Part shown: positions 45,511 through 57,678 of the stretch, piece by piece
Numbering within the stretch: position 1 is the stretch's first letter
How the letters are laid out: each line of letters begins with the position of its first letter
Source: VRUE01 sp963720805
GTDB taxonomy: Bacteria; Actinomycetota; Thermoleophilia; Solirubrobacterales; 70-9
Assembly (NCBI GenBank): GCA_963720805.1
Contig: CAVRGT010000010.1
Location: 248,001 to 312,000 of the forward strand
Direction: 5' to 3'
Length of the DNA: 64,000 nucleotides
Program-made: the position numbers and the translations under genes
The notes under the pieces: generated by a model
Database searches by the model: none
Told to the model about the DNA's origin: nothing
The model's input: the letters and a program-made list of their open reading frames with translations, nothing else

Positions 45511-46371
45511 ATGGCCGAAGATCCCGACGCGAGTCGGCTGACGCCCTGGCAGCGCTTGGCATTGCGCCGCATCCGCAAGGCTGCTCGCAAGGCCCGTGAC
45601 GAGCCGCTCAGCTCCGAGGACTGGGCCGCCTACTTCGAGCTGGTTTCCGGCAGGGCGGGGAGGGGGATGAGCCGGTTGCTGCGGGCGCTTCCGTCCAGTC
45701 CGCGCTGCGGGATCTGCGGAGCCCCGTTCGCCGGCTTCGGCAGTCACCTGGTCCGGCCGCTGGGCTACCGGCAGTCGCGCAAGAGCCCCAACCTCTGCGC
45801 AACCTGTGTCGAGACCGCGCCGCCCGGCGGGATGACGACCGAGGGCGGGGTCCTCTTCGCCGATCTGCGCGGCTTCACCAGCCTCTCGGAGGAGACCGAT
45901 CCCGAGGCGGTCAGCGTGCTGCTGCGCCGTTTCTACGCCTGCGCCGAGGACGTCCTCTTCCCCGAGGCGATCATCGACAAGCTGATCGGCGACGAGGTGA
46001 TGGCGCTCTACCTGCCGATGTACGGGCGCTTCGAGGAGGCCGCGCCGGTGATGCTCGACAGCGCCCGGGAACTGCTGCGCCGGATCGGCTACGGCAGTGT
46101 CGAGGGCCCCTTCGCCGAGGTCGGAATCGGCCTCGACTATGGCGAGGCCTTCGTCGGCAAGGTCGGCCGCCGCTCACTTAACGACTTCACCGCGATCGGC
46201 GACGTCGTCAACGTCGCCGCGCGGCTGCAGGGGGAGGCGGCCGGCGGCGAGATCCTCGTCTCGGGCCGCCTCGCCGAACGCCTGGCGGAGCCTCCCGGTG
46301 AGCGCTTGGAGCTGACCCTGAAGGGCAAGGCCGAGCCGGTCGTCGCCTACCGCAGCTCGGTCGCGGCTTAA
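45511..46371 (+). CDS. class III adenylate/guanylate cyclase with N-terminal Cys4 region
   Basis: A 286-residue protein. The catalytic domain begins GGVLFADLRGFTSLSEETD (metal Asp118), with the second metal region KLIGDEVMALYLP and the transition-state block FTAIGDVVNVAARLQGEA. Before it, CGIC (66-69) and CATC (96-99) could form a zinc or other metal site, an unusual addition. No membrane helix. It probably makes cAMP in response to a signal read by the Cys4 region. Its stop overlaps the convergent thioredoxin-fold gene. Confidence 0.85.
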   Translation: MAEDPDASRLTPWQRLALRRIRKAARKARDEPLSSEDWAAYFELVSGRAGRGMSRLLRALPSSPRCGICGAPFAGFGSHLVRPLGYRQSRKSPNLCATCVETAPPGGMTTEGGVLFADLRGFTSLSEETDPEAVSVLLRRFYACAEDVLFPEAIIDKLIGDEVMALYLPMYGRFEEAAPVMLDSARELLRRIGYGSVEGPFAEVGIGLDYGEAFVGKVGRRSLNDFTAIGDVVNVAARLQGEAAGGEILVSGRLAERLAEPPGERLELTLKGKAEPVVAYRSSVAA

Positions 46372-46670
46372 CTCTTGGCCGCGGCGCGAGCGGCGGGATG
46401 TTCCTGCGCCCAGCGCGCGATCGTGCTCGAGCCGGAGATCACTTCGCCGTCGTCGAGAACGAGGATCGGCACCTCGTTGGTGCCGCTCAGCTTCTTCACC
46501 TCGGCTCGGTCCCCGTCGCGGCGGCCCCAGGTCCAGGGCGCCATCCGGTAGCCGCCCATCACCTTCAGCTCGTAGGTGTAGCCAGCCGCGTCGAGCGCCT
46601 TGCCCGCCTTCGCACACGGATGCGCAAACGCCGGCCCACTCGTCTTCTGTCCACAGGTGTAGAGCAGCAC
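46368..46670 (-). CDS. glutaredoxin/GST N-terminal-domain protein
   Basis: A 100-residue thioredoxin-fold protein starting at GTG (VLLYTCGQKTSG). The Cys in YTCGQ stands where glutaredoxins have their nucleophile, and EVPILVLDDGEVISGSSTIARW is the cis-Pro and Ser signature of GST N-domains. Only the N-terminal domain is present. Substrate unknown. A longer upstream reading frame looks non-coding and runs through a palindromic repeat. Confidence 0.75.
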   Translation of the reverse strand: MLLYTCGQKTSGPAFAHPCAKAGKALDAAGYTYELKVMGGYRMAPWTWGRRDGDRAEVKKLSGTNEVPILVLDDGEVISGSSTIARWAQEHPAARAAAKS

Positions 46671-46690
46671 GGCGCGAACCCTACCTGTCC

Positions 46691-46739
46691 GTTGCGGTGC
46701 GCCTTGTACGGCTATGGACCACAAAAGGCGCACCGCAAC
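46691..46739. repeat. palindromic repeat family D, copy 2
   Basis: Perfect 15-bp arms GTTGCGGTGCGCCTT/AAGGCGCACCGCAAC with a 19-base loop (GTACGGCTATGGACCACAA). Loop pattern and length match copies at 20.3 and 56.5 kb. Lies upstream of both the thioredoxin-fold gene and the antitoxin gene. Confidence 0.8.
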
Positions 46740-46781
46740 GGTGCTCAGGGGCCAAATCGAGTGCCTTCTCCGCCAGCCTAA

Positions 46782-47075
46782 ATGGGCATCAGCAGTGGAT
46801 GCTACGATCGTCGCACTATCGTAGAAGTCGCCACACGAGACCTGCGGAACAAAACTGCCGACCTGCTCAGACGCGTGGAGGCAGGCGAGAGCATGGTGAT
46901 CACCGTGCGGGGCAGGCCGGTTGCCGACCTGGTTCCCCACGCGAGTGAGCCTCGCTGGCTTACGCCCTCGGACGTTCTTGCAATTCGCGATACAGCTGAT
47001 CGCGATCCTACGTTTGGGGCCGATCTGCGCCGCCTGAGCGAAGGAACGACCGACGAATTGGGCCCGATCTGGTGA
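46782..47075 (+). CDS. vapB: Phd/YefM-type antitoxin
   Basis: A 97-residue protein. The core EVATRDLRNKTADLLRRVEA then GESMVITVRGRPVADLVP is the Phd/YefM DNA-binding fold. The C-terminal half (DLRRLSEGTTDELGPIW) is the toxin-binding tail. The start is uncertain: the ATG used gives a 15-residue leader before the core. It overlaps the PIN toxin gene (GTGA). Confidence 0.8.
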   Translation: MGISSGCYDRRTIVEVATRDLRNKTADLLRRVEAGESMVITVRGRPVADLVPHASEPRWLTPSDVLAIRDTADRDPTFGADLRRLSEGTTDELGPIW

Positions 47076-47482
47076 CCTCCAAGCGCCCCTCGTTCGGTCT
47101 GATCGACACATCCGTTCTGGTTGCTGCCGAGAAGGGCCGCCCATTGCGAGAGGAGGCGCTTCCCGAACGTTCCGCTGTTTCGATCGTCACCATTGCCGAG
47201 CTACGCGCCGGCGTCTTGGCGGCACCAGATATCGCAAGCCGAGATCGACGTATGACGACCCTGGAAGGGGTTGCAGGGGTCACGATCTTGCCGGTCGAAG
47301 CAAGGGCCGCCCGCGCCTGGGCGGCGATGCGCGCATACCTCGTGGCATCAGAGCGGCGAGTTGGTGCAAACGACCTATGGATTGCCGCGACGGCCGCGGC
47401 GCATGGAATGCCGGTCCTTACTCAAGACGGTGACTTCGACGCCCTCTCCGGTGTTGAAGGCCTGACCGTGATCCCGGTCTGA
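47072..47482 (+). CDS. vapC: VapC-type PIN-domain toxin
   Basis: A 136-residue PIN ribonuclease starting at GTG (VTSKRPSFGLIDTSVLVAAE). The acidic ligands are Asp in LIDTSVL, Glu in IAELRAG, Asp in GANDLWIAATAAAHG and Asp in TQDGDFDAL. Paired with the Phd-type antitoxin it overlaps. It ends 13 bp from the stop of the convergent purB. Confidence 0.88.
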   Translation: MTSKRPSFGLIDTSVLVAAEKGRPLREEALPERSAVSIVTIAELRAGVLAAPDIASRDRRMTTLEGVAGVTILPVEARAARAWAAMRAYLVASERRVGANDLWIAATAAAHGMPVLTQDGDFDALSGVEGLTVIPV

Positions 47483-47495
47483 GGCCGGGCCCTTC

Positions 47496-48782
47496 CTAAC
47501 CGCGCAGCGCTTCCAGTCGCGCGAAGATCTCGGGCAGGTGAGTGAGGTAGGCGCTGTAGTCGAAGACGGCGTCGAGGTCGAGCTCGGGGGCCGCCTCGCC
47601 GAGCAGCTCGCGGAAGTGGGTGCCGCTGTCCCAGGCCTGCTGGGCGTTCTCCTGGACGACGCGGTAGGCCTCGTCGCGGGTGAGGCCGGACTCGACCAGG
47701 GCGGTTAGGGCGCGTTGGCTGAAGAGGGCGCCGTGGGTGAGCTCGAGGTTCTCGCGCATGCGGTCCGTGCGGACCGTCATTCCGGCCGCGACCTTGGTTG
47801 CCAGGTCCTGCATGTAGTCGAGGCAGATCGTCGCGTCGGGCAGGATCACCCGCTCGGCGCCGGAGTGGGAGATGTCGCGCTCGTGCCAGAGGGCGACGTT
47901 CTCGAGGCCGGTCTGCGCGTAGCCGCGCAGGACGCGGGCGAGGCCGGTGATCCGCTCGGTGCGGATCGGGTTGCGCTTGTGCGGCATCGCCGAGGAGCCC
48001 TTCTGCTTGCCGGAGGCAAACGGCTCTTCGACCTCTCGCACCTCCGTGCGCTGCAGGTTGCGGACCTCGGTGGCGAAGCGCTCGAGGCCGGCGCCGGCGA
48101 TCGCGACCTGTGAGGTGAGCACGGCGTGGCGGTCGCGCGGGATCACCTGCGTCGCCACGTCCTCGCGCCGCAGCCCGAGCCGCTCCATCACCCGCGCCTC
48201 GACCGCCGGCGGCACCGAGGCGTAGGTGCCGACGGCGCCGGAGAGCTTGCCGAAGGCGAGCTGCTCGAAGGCGTCGGTCAGTCGCTCCAGGTTTCTGTCG
48301 GCCTCGAAGGCGAAGCCGGCGAGCCGCAGACCGAACGTTGTTGGCTCGGCGTGGACGCCGTGGGTGCGGCCGACGCAGAGCGTCTCGCGGTGCTCGAGCG
48401 CCCTCTCGATCAAGGCGTCGCGATAGGCGCGCGCCCCGGCAAGTACGACCTCGCCGGCCTCACGCAGCTGAAGCGCCAGCGCCGTGTCGAGCACGTCGGA
48501 GGAGGTCAGCCCGTAGTGGATCCAGCGCCCGTGCTCTCCAACTGAGGCGGCGACGACGTCGACGAAGGCTGCGACATCGTGATCGGTCACCTGCTCGCGC
48601 TCGTTGACCGCCTCGACCGTGAAGGCCGCGTTCGCCCGCGCCGCCTCGGCCGCCTCGCGCGGCACCGCCCCCTCCTCGGCCCAAGCCTCCGTCGCCGCCA
48701 GCTCGACCTCCAACCAGCACTCAAACTTGCGCTGAGGAGACCAGACGGCGCCGATCTCGGGGCGGGTATAGCGGGGGATCAC
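47496..48782 (-). CDS. purB: adenylosuccinate lyase
   Basis: A 428-residue lyase acting twice in purine synthesis (SAICAR and adenylosuccinate cleavage). HYGLTSSDVLDTALALQLREA, GRTHGVHAEPTTFGL with the catalytic His, and the signature loop SSAMPHKRNPIRTERI. Overlaps purE by 4 bp and is cotranscribed with purE and purD. Confidence 0.95.
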   Translation of the reverse strand: MIPRYTRPEIGAVWSPQRKFECWLEVELAATEAWAEEGAVPREAAEAARANAAFTVEAVNEREQVTDHDVAAFVDVVAASVGEHGRWIHYGLTSSDVLDTALALQLREAGEVVLAGARAYRDALIERALEHRETLCVGRTHGVHAEPTTFGLRLAGFAFEADRNLERLTDAFEQLAFGKLSGAVGTYASVPPAVEARVMERLGLRREDVATQVIPRDRHAVLTSQVAIAGAGLERFATEVRNLQRTEVREVEEPFASGKQKGSSAMPHKRNPIRTERITGLARVLRGYAQTGLENVALWHERDISHSGAERVILPDATICLDYMQDLATKVAAGMTVRTDRMRENLELTHGALFSQRALTALVESGLTRDEAYRVVQENAQQAWDSGTHFRELLGEAAPELDLDAVFDYSAYLTHLPEIFARLEALRG

Positions 48783-49291
48783 GCGTTGATTATCCGCGCG
48801 GCGAGGATGCCGGCGTTTTTGGCGCCATCGATTGCGACGCAGGCGACCGGGATCCCGGGCGGCATCTGTACGGCGGAGAGCAGAGCGTCGAGGCCACCGA
48901 GGCTTTTGCCGAGGATCGGCACGCCGACCACAGGTAGGTCGCTGTGAGCGGCGGCCACGCCCGGCAGGGCGGCGGACATGCCGGCACCGGCGATGATCAC
49001 CTTCAGGCCCCGCATCCTCGCGTTGGTGCAGTACTCGCGCACCAACTCTGGATCGCGGTGGGCACTCATCACTCGCACCTCGTAGCGAATGCCCGCCTCG
49101 TGCAGGGCCTTGCCGGCCGGCTGCATCTTCGGCTTGTCGTTCTTCGAGCCCATGATGATCCCGACCAGGGGCTCGTCGACGTCAATTTCCTCGAAGGCCT
49201 CCTCGACCGCCGGCATCGTCAGCGCCTCGCCGACCTGCGGCTCGTTGGCTTCGCCTCCGGTGGGCTGGGGCTCGTCTGAAATCTCGCTCAT
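48779..49291 (-). CDS. purE: N5-CAIR mutase with acidic N-terminal extension
   Basis: A 170-residue class I PurE. IMGSKNDKPKM is the substrate loop (usually GS.SD; here Asn replaces the second Ser), followed by MSAHRDPELVREY with the catalytic His, IIAGAGMSAALPGVAAAHS and GVPILGKSLGGLDALLS. The first 55 residues are an acidic, disordered extension before the enzyme fold. The start at MSEISDEPQ agrees with a ribosome-binding GAGAGGAT just upstream. purK is not in the window. Confidence 0.92.
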   Translation of the reverse strand: MSEISDEPQPTGGEANEPQVGEALTMPAVEEAFEEIDVDEPLVGIIMGSKNDKPKMQPAGKALHEAGIRYEVRVMSAHRDPELVREYCTNARMRGLKVIIAGAGMSAALPGVAAAHSDLPVVGVPILGKSLGGLDALLSAVQMPPGIPVACVAIDGAKNAGILAARIINA

Positions 49292-49313
49292 CTGATCCTC
49301 TCTATGTGACTGG

Positions 49314-50589
49314 CTAACTGGCGACTCGATCGACCGCGCGGGCGGCGATGTCGGACCGCATCTGCATACCCGCGAACTCGATCCGGCCCGCGGCATCGTA
49401 CGCACGATCGCGAGCCTCGGCCGGCGTCGCTCCCAATGCCGTCAGGTTGAGTACCCGACCGCCGGCGGTGACTATCTCTCCGTCGCGCTCCGCGGTTCCG
49501 GCGTGGGTGACCTCGGCCAGCTCGGCGGCGGCCCCGAGGCCGGCGATCACGTCGTCCTTCGAGGAGGACTCGGGGTAGCCGGCCGAGGCGAGGACCAGGG
49601 TCACCGCCCACTCGGCGGCGAACTCGGCCTCGGCTCCGGCGAGGCCGCCGGGCTCGCGCGCGGCGAGGCAGAGGTCGACCAGGTCGGAGCGCAGCCGCGG
49701 CAGCACCGTCTGCGTCTCGGGGTCGCCGAAGCGGGTGTTGAACTCGAGCACCTTGGGCCCGTCGGGGCCGATCATCAGGCCGGCATAGAGGACGCCGTGG
49801 AAGGGCCGCCCGCGCCGCGCCATCGCCGCCACGATCGGGCGGTGCACAGCGTCGACGATCTCCTCGACCTCCCCCGCGCCGAAGCCGGGCACGGGTGAGT
49901 AGCTGCCCATGCCGCCCGTGTTCGGCCCCTCATCGCCGTCGAAGATCCGCTTGTAGTCCTGGGCCGGCGCCAGCGGCACCACGTTCTCGCCGTCGCAGAG
50001 CGCCAGCAGCGAGAGCTCCTCGCCCTCGAGGAACTCCTCCAGCACCACGGTCGTCTCGCCAAAGCGCTGCTCGGTGAAGAAGACGTCGACCGCCTCCCGC
50101 GCCTCCGCTTCGGAGCCGCAGATGATCACGCCCTTGCCTGCCGCCAGGCCGTCAGCCTTGAGCACCGCCGGGTAGGAAGCGGCGGCCGATCTCGGCCATC
50201 GCCTCCTCATGACTGCGCAGCAGTACATGCGCCGCGGTCGGCACCCCGGCCTCGGCCATCAGCTCCTTGGCAAACGCCTTCGACCCCTCCAGCTCCGCCG
50301 CCGCCGCACTCGGCCCAAAGGCCGGCACCCCGGCGTCCTCGAGCGCATCGACGACGCCGGCCACCAGCGCCGCCTCGGGCCCGACCACGACCAGGTCGAC
50401 CCCGCGCTCCCGGGCCGCGGCGACGATCGCCTCGACGTCATCCGCCGCGATCTCAGGCAGGCACTCGGCGTCCGCCGCGATCCCCGCGTTCCCCGGCGCA
50501 CAGAGCAACTCCGGCGCATGAGCGGAGCGAGCCAGCGCCCGCACGATCGCGTGCTCGCGCCCACCCCCCCCGACGACGAGAATCTTCAA
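49314..50589 (-). pseudogene. purD: GAR synthetase, one frameshift
   Basis: Phosphoribosylamine-glycine ligase. The N-terminal part (MKILVVGGGGREHAIVRALA, FGPSAAAAELEGSKAFAKEL) and the rest (YPAVLKADGLAAGKGV, GDEGPNTGGMGSYSP, LEFNTRFGDPETQ) are both fully conserved but join with an indel near 50180. This is probably an assembly error, since purine synthesis genes are otherwise intact. The TTG start overlaps the end of the GYD-domain gene. Confidence 0.9.
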
Positions 50590-50881
50590 GCGTCGTCCCG
50601 TAGAGCGAGCCGGTCAGATCGTCGGTCGACATCGCAGCCAGCGTCTGGCTGGTCATCGTCCCCCGCGACCCAAGCTCAACCGAAACCTTGGCCATCACCT
50701 TCTCATCAGGCGCCTCAACAATGGTGACGAAGTCGTACTGCCCCAACGTCGCGTACTGGGCCACAACCTTCGCCCCAATCTGCTCGACCTCTTTGTTGAC
50801 CTCGGCAACCCGGCCGGGGTTGTTCTTCAGCGTCCGAACACCCTCGGCAGTCAGGTTGGTAAGCATCACATAGGTAGGCAT
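50586..50881 (-). pseudogene. GYD-domain protein, 3' end shifted
   Basis: A protein of about 98 residues of the GYD family (MPTYVMLTNLTAEGVRTLKN, GQYDFVTIVEAPDEK, LGSRGTMTSQTL). As read, the frame runs 136 bp into purD. Adding one G to the GGG run after CTCTAC gives the ending SLYGDDA and a TGA that overlaps the purD TTG, the normal arrangement. So a homopolymer undercall is likely. Function of the family unknown; often found next to purine genes. Confidence 0.75.
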
Positions 50882-50930
50882 CGCAGCTCTCCTCTCGACA
50901 GGGACTCCGAGCCTACGTTACCCGGCCCAA

Positions 50931-50996
50931 GGAGCGTCGGGGGTCCCTCCCCAGGAACTCCCGCGAAGCGGCCTGGGGAGGGACCCCCGACGCTCC
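50931..50996. terminator. 66-bp perfect-stem hairpin E2
   Basis: A 25-bp perfect stem (GTCGGGGGTCCCTCCCCAGG is its inner 20 bases) with a 16-base loop. It lies just downstream of the transglycosylase gene (minus strand) and upstream of the GYD gene, so it can serve as a terminator. Arm sequence is related to palindrome E1. Confidence 0.75.
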
Positions 50997-51014
50997 GTGA
51001 GTCGCGACGGCGTC

Positions 51015-52625
51015 TTAGTACCCAGCGGGGTGACGCACGACGAAGCCTTCCGGGTAAGGAGGCTCAGGATGCCAGCGTGGGCCGGTGCCCTGGGCGTCGC
51101 CGACCGTGTCCCAGCGCAGCCCGGCAATCTCGGCATAGGTATGGGTGGCGCTGGCGTAGATCGTGATCCAGCGCCCCGGCCCCGGTTCGCCGTAGCTCTC
51201 CAGCGAACCCGAGGTGAGCGGCGTGTCGAGCAGCCCGGCACCGTAGAGGGCGAAGCTGACCGCGCCCGAGCAGTCGTACCCGGAGGCGTACCAGCGAGCC
51301 GTGCCCGCCGCCCCAGATGTAGGGGCGTGGTGGCGATCGAGTTGGCGGCCGAGATCGCCGCCTTGACCGCGGCCGGCGCGTCTTCGGGAGCGCTGGCGAA
51401 GCCGTTGTCGAGGACGGCGCTCGGGCCCGGCGTTTCGAAGCCGGAAGCGAGCGGGGCGACGCGCCAATCGACGTAGCTGGTCTTGCACTTGCCTTCGAGG
51501 TCTTCGGCGTCGGCGAGCACCGCCTGCACGTACCAGGCGGCCTGGTTGTGGGCGAAGATGCCGGCGCGGAGGCTGCCCTTCGACCAGATCAGCCGCGCCA
51601 GGGTCGCCGCCGAATCGGCCGGGTCGGCGCGGCGGATGTGCCCGTCTTCGTCGCCGTCGACCGCGTAGGGGTTCCACTCGCTCGGTTCGAGCCCGAGCGG
51701 CCCGCGTTCGCGCAGCTGCTTGGCGCCCATGCCGCGGCCGAAGTTCGACTCGAGCCTGGCGACCGCGGCCAGCGCCCAGACGCCGCGCCGGCCGAGTTCG
51801 TAGCGAGCCGCCGCGTCCTCGAAGGCGGCGAGGTAGTCGGCCGGGATCCGGTCGCGCCAGGCCGGGGCCGGCTGGCAGTCGAGCACCGGCATCTGCGGCG
51901 TCAGCGCGAAGCCGCCGGCGCTGCCGCCGCCGAGCGAGCCGTAGCAACTGGCGTTGGCCAGAACCTCGGCCACGTACCAGTCGGCGTGGTTGTAGGAGAA
52001 GATCGCGTTGTAGGTGTCGGTCGGCATGCCCGAGGCGTTGAGGTAACGCGCCGCGCCGAAGATCGCGTCTTCGGGGTCGTAGGGGTCGCGCACGCCGTCG
52101 CCGTTGGCGTCGACTCCCCAGCGTTTCCCAGGTCGAGGGCAGGAACTGCATCCAGCCGACCGCGCCGGCCGAGGAGGGTCCCATGTTGGTGCCGAAGGCG
52201 CTCTCGATGCCGTTGATCGAGGCGAGGATCGAGGCGCCCTGGGGGCCGAGCCCGTAGGCGTTGGCGGCGCGCTGGTAGATCGGGATCAGGACCGGCGGCA
52301 CCCCCGAGCCGGCGCAGCTGGAGCTCGGGATCGAGGGGACTTCGAAGACTTCGGAGGGGGTCGGGGCGGGAACCGCGCCGGCGGCGGGTTCGCTTTCGGG
52401 CGCCGCTTCGTTCGCTTCGGTCTGTTCTTCGACCGGCGGCTTCTACCGGCGGTGCCACCGCTCGGCGCCGGCGTTGCCGTCCGGCGCGGTGAGCGTTTCG
52501 TTCTGTTCGAGCGCCGGCGCGATCGGTTGCCGGCTCGGTGCGGGCGGCTCGGCGGCGCTCGCCTGGGTGGCGCTCAGCGCCGCGCCGACCGCTGCGACGG
52601 CGAGGGTGTTGCGCAGCCGTCCCAT
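51015..52625 (-). pseudogene. lytic transglycosylase with NlpC/P60-like C-terminus, frameshifted
   Basis: An exported cell-wall hydrolase of about 535 residues once frames are joined. Signal peptide LAVAAVGAALSATQASA, a Pro/Glu-rich linker, then an SLT-type domain (INGIESAFGTNMGPSSAGAV, then GWMQFLPSTWETLG). A repeat of the same fold follows (ALAAVARLESNFGRGMGAKQ, RERGPLGLEPSEW). The C-terminal GYDCSGAVSFALYGAGLL, with Cys in the NlpC position, and ATHTYAEIAG supplying His complete it. Indels near 52440, 52130 and 51320. Likely cuts peptidoglycan glycan and peptide bonds. Confidence 0.75.
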
Positions 52626-53430
52626 CAGCCGAGCGAGTCCGTCGACTTGCCAGACGCCGGTTTTCGGGTTGCGCTGCATCTCGAGTCGCAGCTCGCTGGT
52701 GACGCCGACGCGCAGCAGCGAGACGCTCAGCGTGTAGGTGTCGCCTTTGTGCGGCCCGGCCACGACGTTGAGCACCTTCGCCCTGCGGCACCTTGACGCC
52801 TGCCGGCTGCCGCGGCGGGCGCTGCAGGAGCTCGTGGGCCAGCTCGCGGGGTAGCGGTGTCGTTGAAGGTCGTTTCGACCCGCGCGTTGTTGCGGCCGAT
52901 CTCGATAGAGGACGAAGGCGCCAGCGAACTGGTGGGCGACCGTGGCCGCCGGTGGCCCGGCGGGCTTGACCGTGGCGGCGCTCGCGGTGCCGCCGCCGCC
53001 CGGGCCTGCCGACTTCGCCACTTCCGCGGTCGAGCCAGCTCTCGGTGGTCGAGCCGCGGCTCGCGACGGGGCCTTCGGCGCCGGCGCCCGAGCTCTTCGA
53101 GACGCTGCGTCTGCGGCTGCGTCGGCGAAGTCGGGCTTTGCTCCCTGCAGCACTGGCGCCGCCGCGGCGGCCGCTCGGCTGGACGGCCTGCCGCACGATC
53201 GGCAGCCGCGACCGGTGCGCTCGCCTGCGGCGCCGGGGTGGTCCCGCCGCCGCCGCTGCCGGAGGCCCAGAGGCAGGCCGAGCACTCCGGCGCCCGCCGC
53301 CAGCAGGGCCAAGGCACGCGACGCCGAAGGCCCGCAGCTGCGGGTTCCACTCCCCGGTGCGCTCCTCCAGCGGCCAGACGAGGCCTCGCTCGACCGCCCA
53401 GATCACTCGCTCAAAGGGCCACTTGATCAG
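52620..53430 (-). pseudogene. membrane-anchored protein upstream of transglycosylase, heavily frameshifted
   Basis: Fragments in three frames add up to one protein: VIWAVERGLVWPLEERTGEW, a transmembrane segment LALLAAGAGVLGLPLGL, an Ala/Pro-rich periplasmic linker, then FVLYEIGRNNARVETTFNDT (across a frame change) and DTYTLSVSLLRVGVTSELRL to WQVDGLARL. The probable stop overlaps the transglycosylase ATG. At least four indels. Function not recognised; the pairing suggests a cell-wall role. The exact start could not be set. Confidence 0.5.
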
Positions 53431-53619
53431 CTCGACGATGCCGCGCAGAACGTCGGCGCCGCCCCAGACCAGCGCGCTCCTCTACCGCGAAAGCGGCATC
53501 GGCAAGCGAAGAGCGGAGTGGGGCAGGGGTATCGATGCGACGGCGTCCGAGCATGGGTTGGTCAGGTTGAGAGCTTATTTCGGATTCTCAAGCCTTTCCC
53601 TTAACACCAAATAATGGGT

Positions 53620-56175
<2,556 letters not shown>

Positions 56176-56189
<14 letters not shown>

Positions 56190-56481
56190 CCGCGCCTCCT
56201 TCAAGTTCTCTCAGCCTGCGTTCCAGCGCCAGCACCCGCTCCACCCCGGCCAGGTTCAGGCCTTCGGCGGTCAGCTGCTGGATCCGCCGCAGCCGCTGGA
56301 CGTCGCGCTGGGAGTAGAGCCGGGTGTTCTTCGGCGAGCGCTTCGGCGCGATCAGGCCGCGCGCCTCGTAGATCCGCAGCGTCTGCGGGTGCATGTGGGC
56401 GAGCTCGGCAGCGACCGAGATCATGAAGACGCCCTGATCGGAGTCGATCGAGACTTCGATCCGTTCCCGCCGCGCACTCAT
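56176..56481 (-). CDS. hspR: HspR heat-shock repressor (MerR type)
   Basis: A 101-residue regulator. VFMISVAAELAHMHPQTLRI is the winged-helix recognition region and YSQRDVQRLRRIQQLTAEGL the second helix. HspR with DnaK represses its own operon in actinobacteria. Here it sits between dnaJ and clpB as in Streptomyces. I found no clear CTTGAGT-type HAIR site before dnaK. Confidence 0.93.
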
Positions 56482-56493
56482 CGCCCACCCCCG

Positions 56494-56540
56494 TTCCGGT
56501 GCGCTTTATGCACCCACACGGAGTAAAAGGCGCACCGGAA
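56494..56540. repeat. palindromic repeat family D, copy 3
   Basis: TTCCGGTGCGCTTT/AAAGGCGCACCGGAA around a loop ATGCACCCACACGGAGTAA, matching the copies at 20.3 and 46.7 kb. It spans the dnaJ stop codon, so the last dozen codons of dnaJ are built by the repeat. Confidence 0.8.
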
Positions 56541-57675
56541 GCTCATCGTGCCCCGCCTTGCGCAGGAGGTCGGCGCGGGGATCGGTTCCGTTGAAGGCCT
56601 CGGCCAGCTTGTCGGCCGCCTCCTCCTGCTCCTTCGGTCAGCTTCTGCCGGCATCTCGATCTCTAGCCGGTAGCGGATGTCGCCGTTGCCGCGGCCCTTT
56701 GGCTTCGGCGCGCCCTCGCCCTTGAGGCGCTGGATCGAGCCGTGCTTGGTGCCGGCGCCGACCTTGATCTTCTTCGTGCCGGCCAGGGTCGGCACCTCGA
56801 TCGTCGCCCCGCGCAATGCCTCGGCGATCGTGATCGGCACCGTCACCTCGAGGTTGCCGCCGTCGAGGCGCTTGAAGATCGGCGAGGCGGCGACGCGGGT
56901 GACGACGAAGAGGTCGCCGGGCGGCCCGCCGCGCTGGCCGGCCTCGCCCTTGCCGGCGAGCCGGATCCGCGCCCCGTCCTTGACCCCGGCGGGGATGTTG
57001 ACCTTGTAGCGCTTGGTCTGTTTGGTCAGCGCCCGAGCCGGCGCAGGTGGGGCAGGGGTCCTCGATGATCTGGCCCTGGCCGCCGCACTGCGGGCAGGGC
57101 TGGCTGATCGAGAAGAAGCCCTGGCTCTGGGCGTCGATGCCGCGGCCTTCGCAGCGCGGGCAGGTGACCGGGCTGGTCCCCGGTTTGGCGCCGTTGCCGT
57201 GGCAGGTCGGGCAGCGTTCGGCCTTCGGCACCGTGACCGAGACCTGGGCGCCGTTGACCGCCTGGTCGAAGCTGAGACTGAGCTCGGTTTCGAGGTCGCG
57301 ACCGCGCACCTGCTGGGCCTGTGCCCGCCCGCCGCCACCGCCGCGGCTGAAGAGGTTGGAGAAGATGTCGCTGACGTCGAAGCCACCGGCCGCGCCGGGT
57401 CCACCAGGCCCGAACGGACCGGCCCCACCGGGACCGCCCGGCCCGCCGCCGCCGAACCCGCCGAACATGCCGCCGGCGTCGTACTCCTTGCGCTTCTCCG
57501 GATCGGAGAGCGTGTCGTAGGCCCCCTGGATCTGCTTGAAGCGCTCCTCCGCCTTGGGATCGTCGGGGTTGCGGTCAGGGTGGTACTGGCGCGCCAATTT
57601 GCGGTGCGCCTTCTTGATCTCCTCCTCGGAGGCCCCTTTCGGGACCCCGAGCAGCTTGTAGAGATCCTCAGCCAC
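56506..57675 (-). pseudogene. dnaJ: DnaJ co-chaperone, two frameshifts
   Basis: J domain (EEIKKAHRKLARQYHPDRNP with HPD), Gly/Phe region, zinc-binding repeats CPTCHGNG, CPRCEGRG, CPQCGGQG and CPTCAGSG, and a C-terminal substrate domain (PAGVKDGARIRLAGKGEAGQ). The frame shifts near 57035, directly after the fourth zinc motif, and near 56637; the corrected tail reads LTEEQEEAADKLAEAF and stops inside palindrome D3. Starts 4 bp after grpE. Confidence 0.88.
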
Positions 57676-57678
57676 CAG

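Noticed and set aside
50453..50585. C-terminal extension of the GYD protein over purD
   Set aside because: Explained by one missing G; the repaired gene ends at the purD start in the usual overlapping way.
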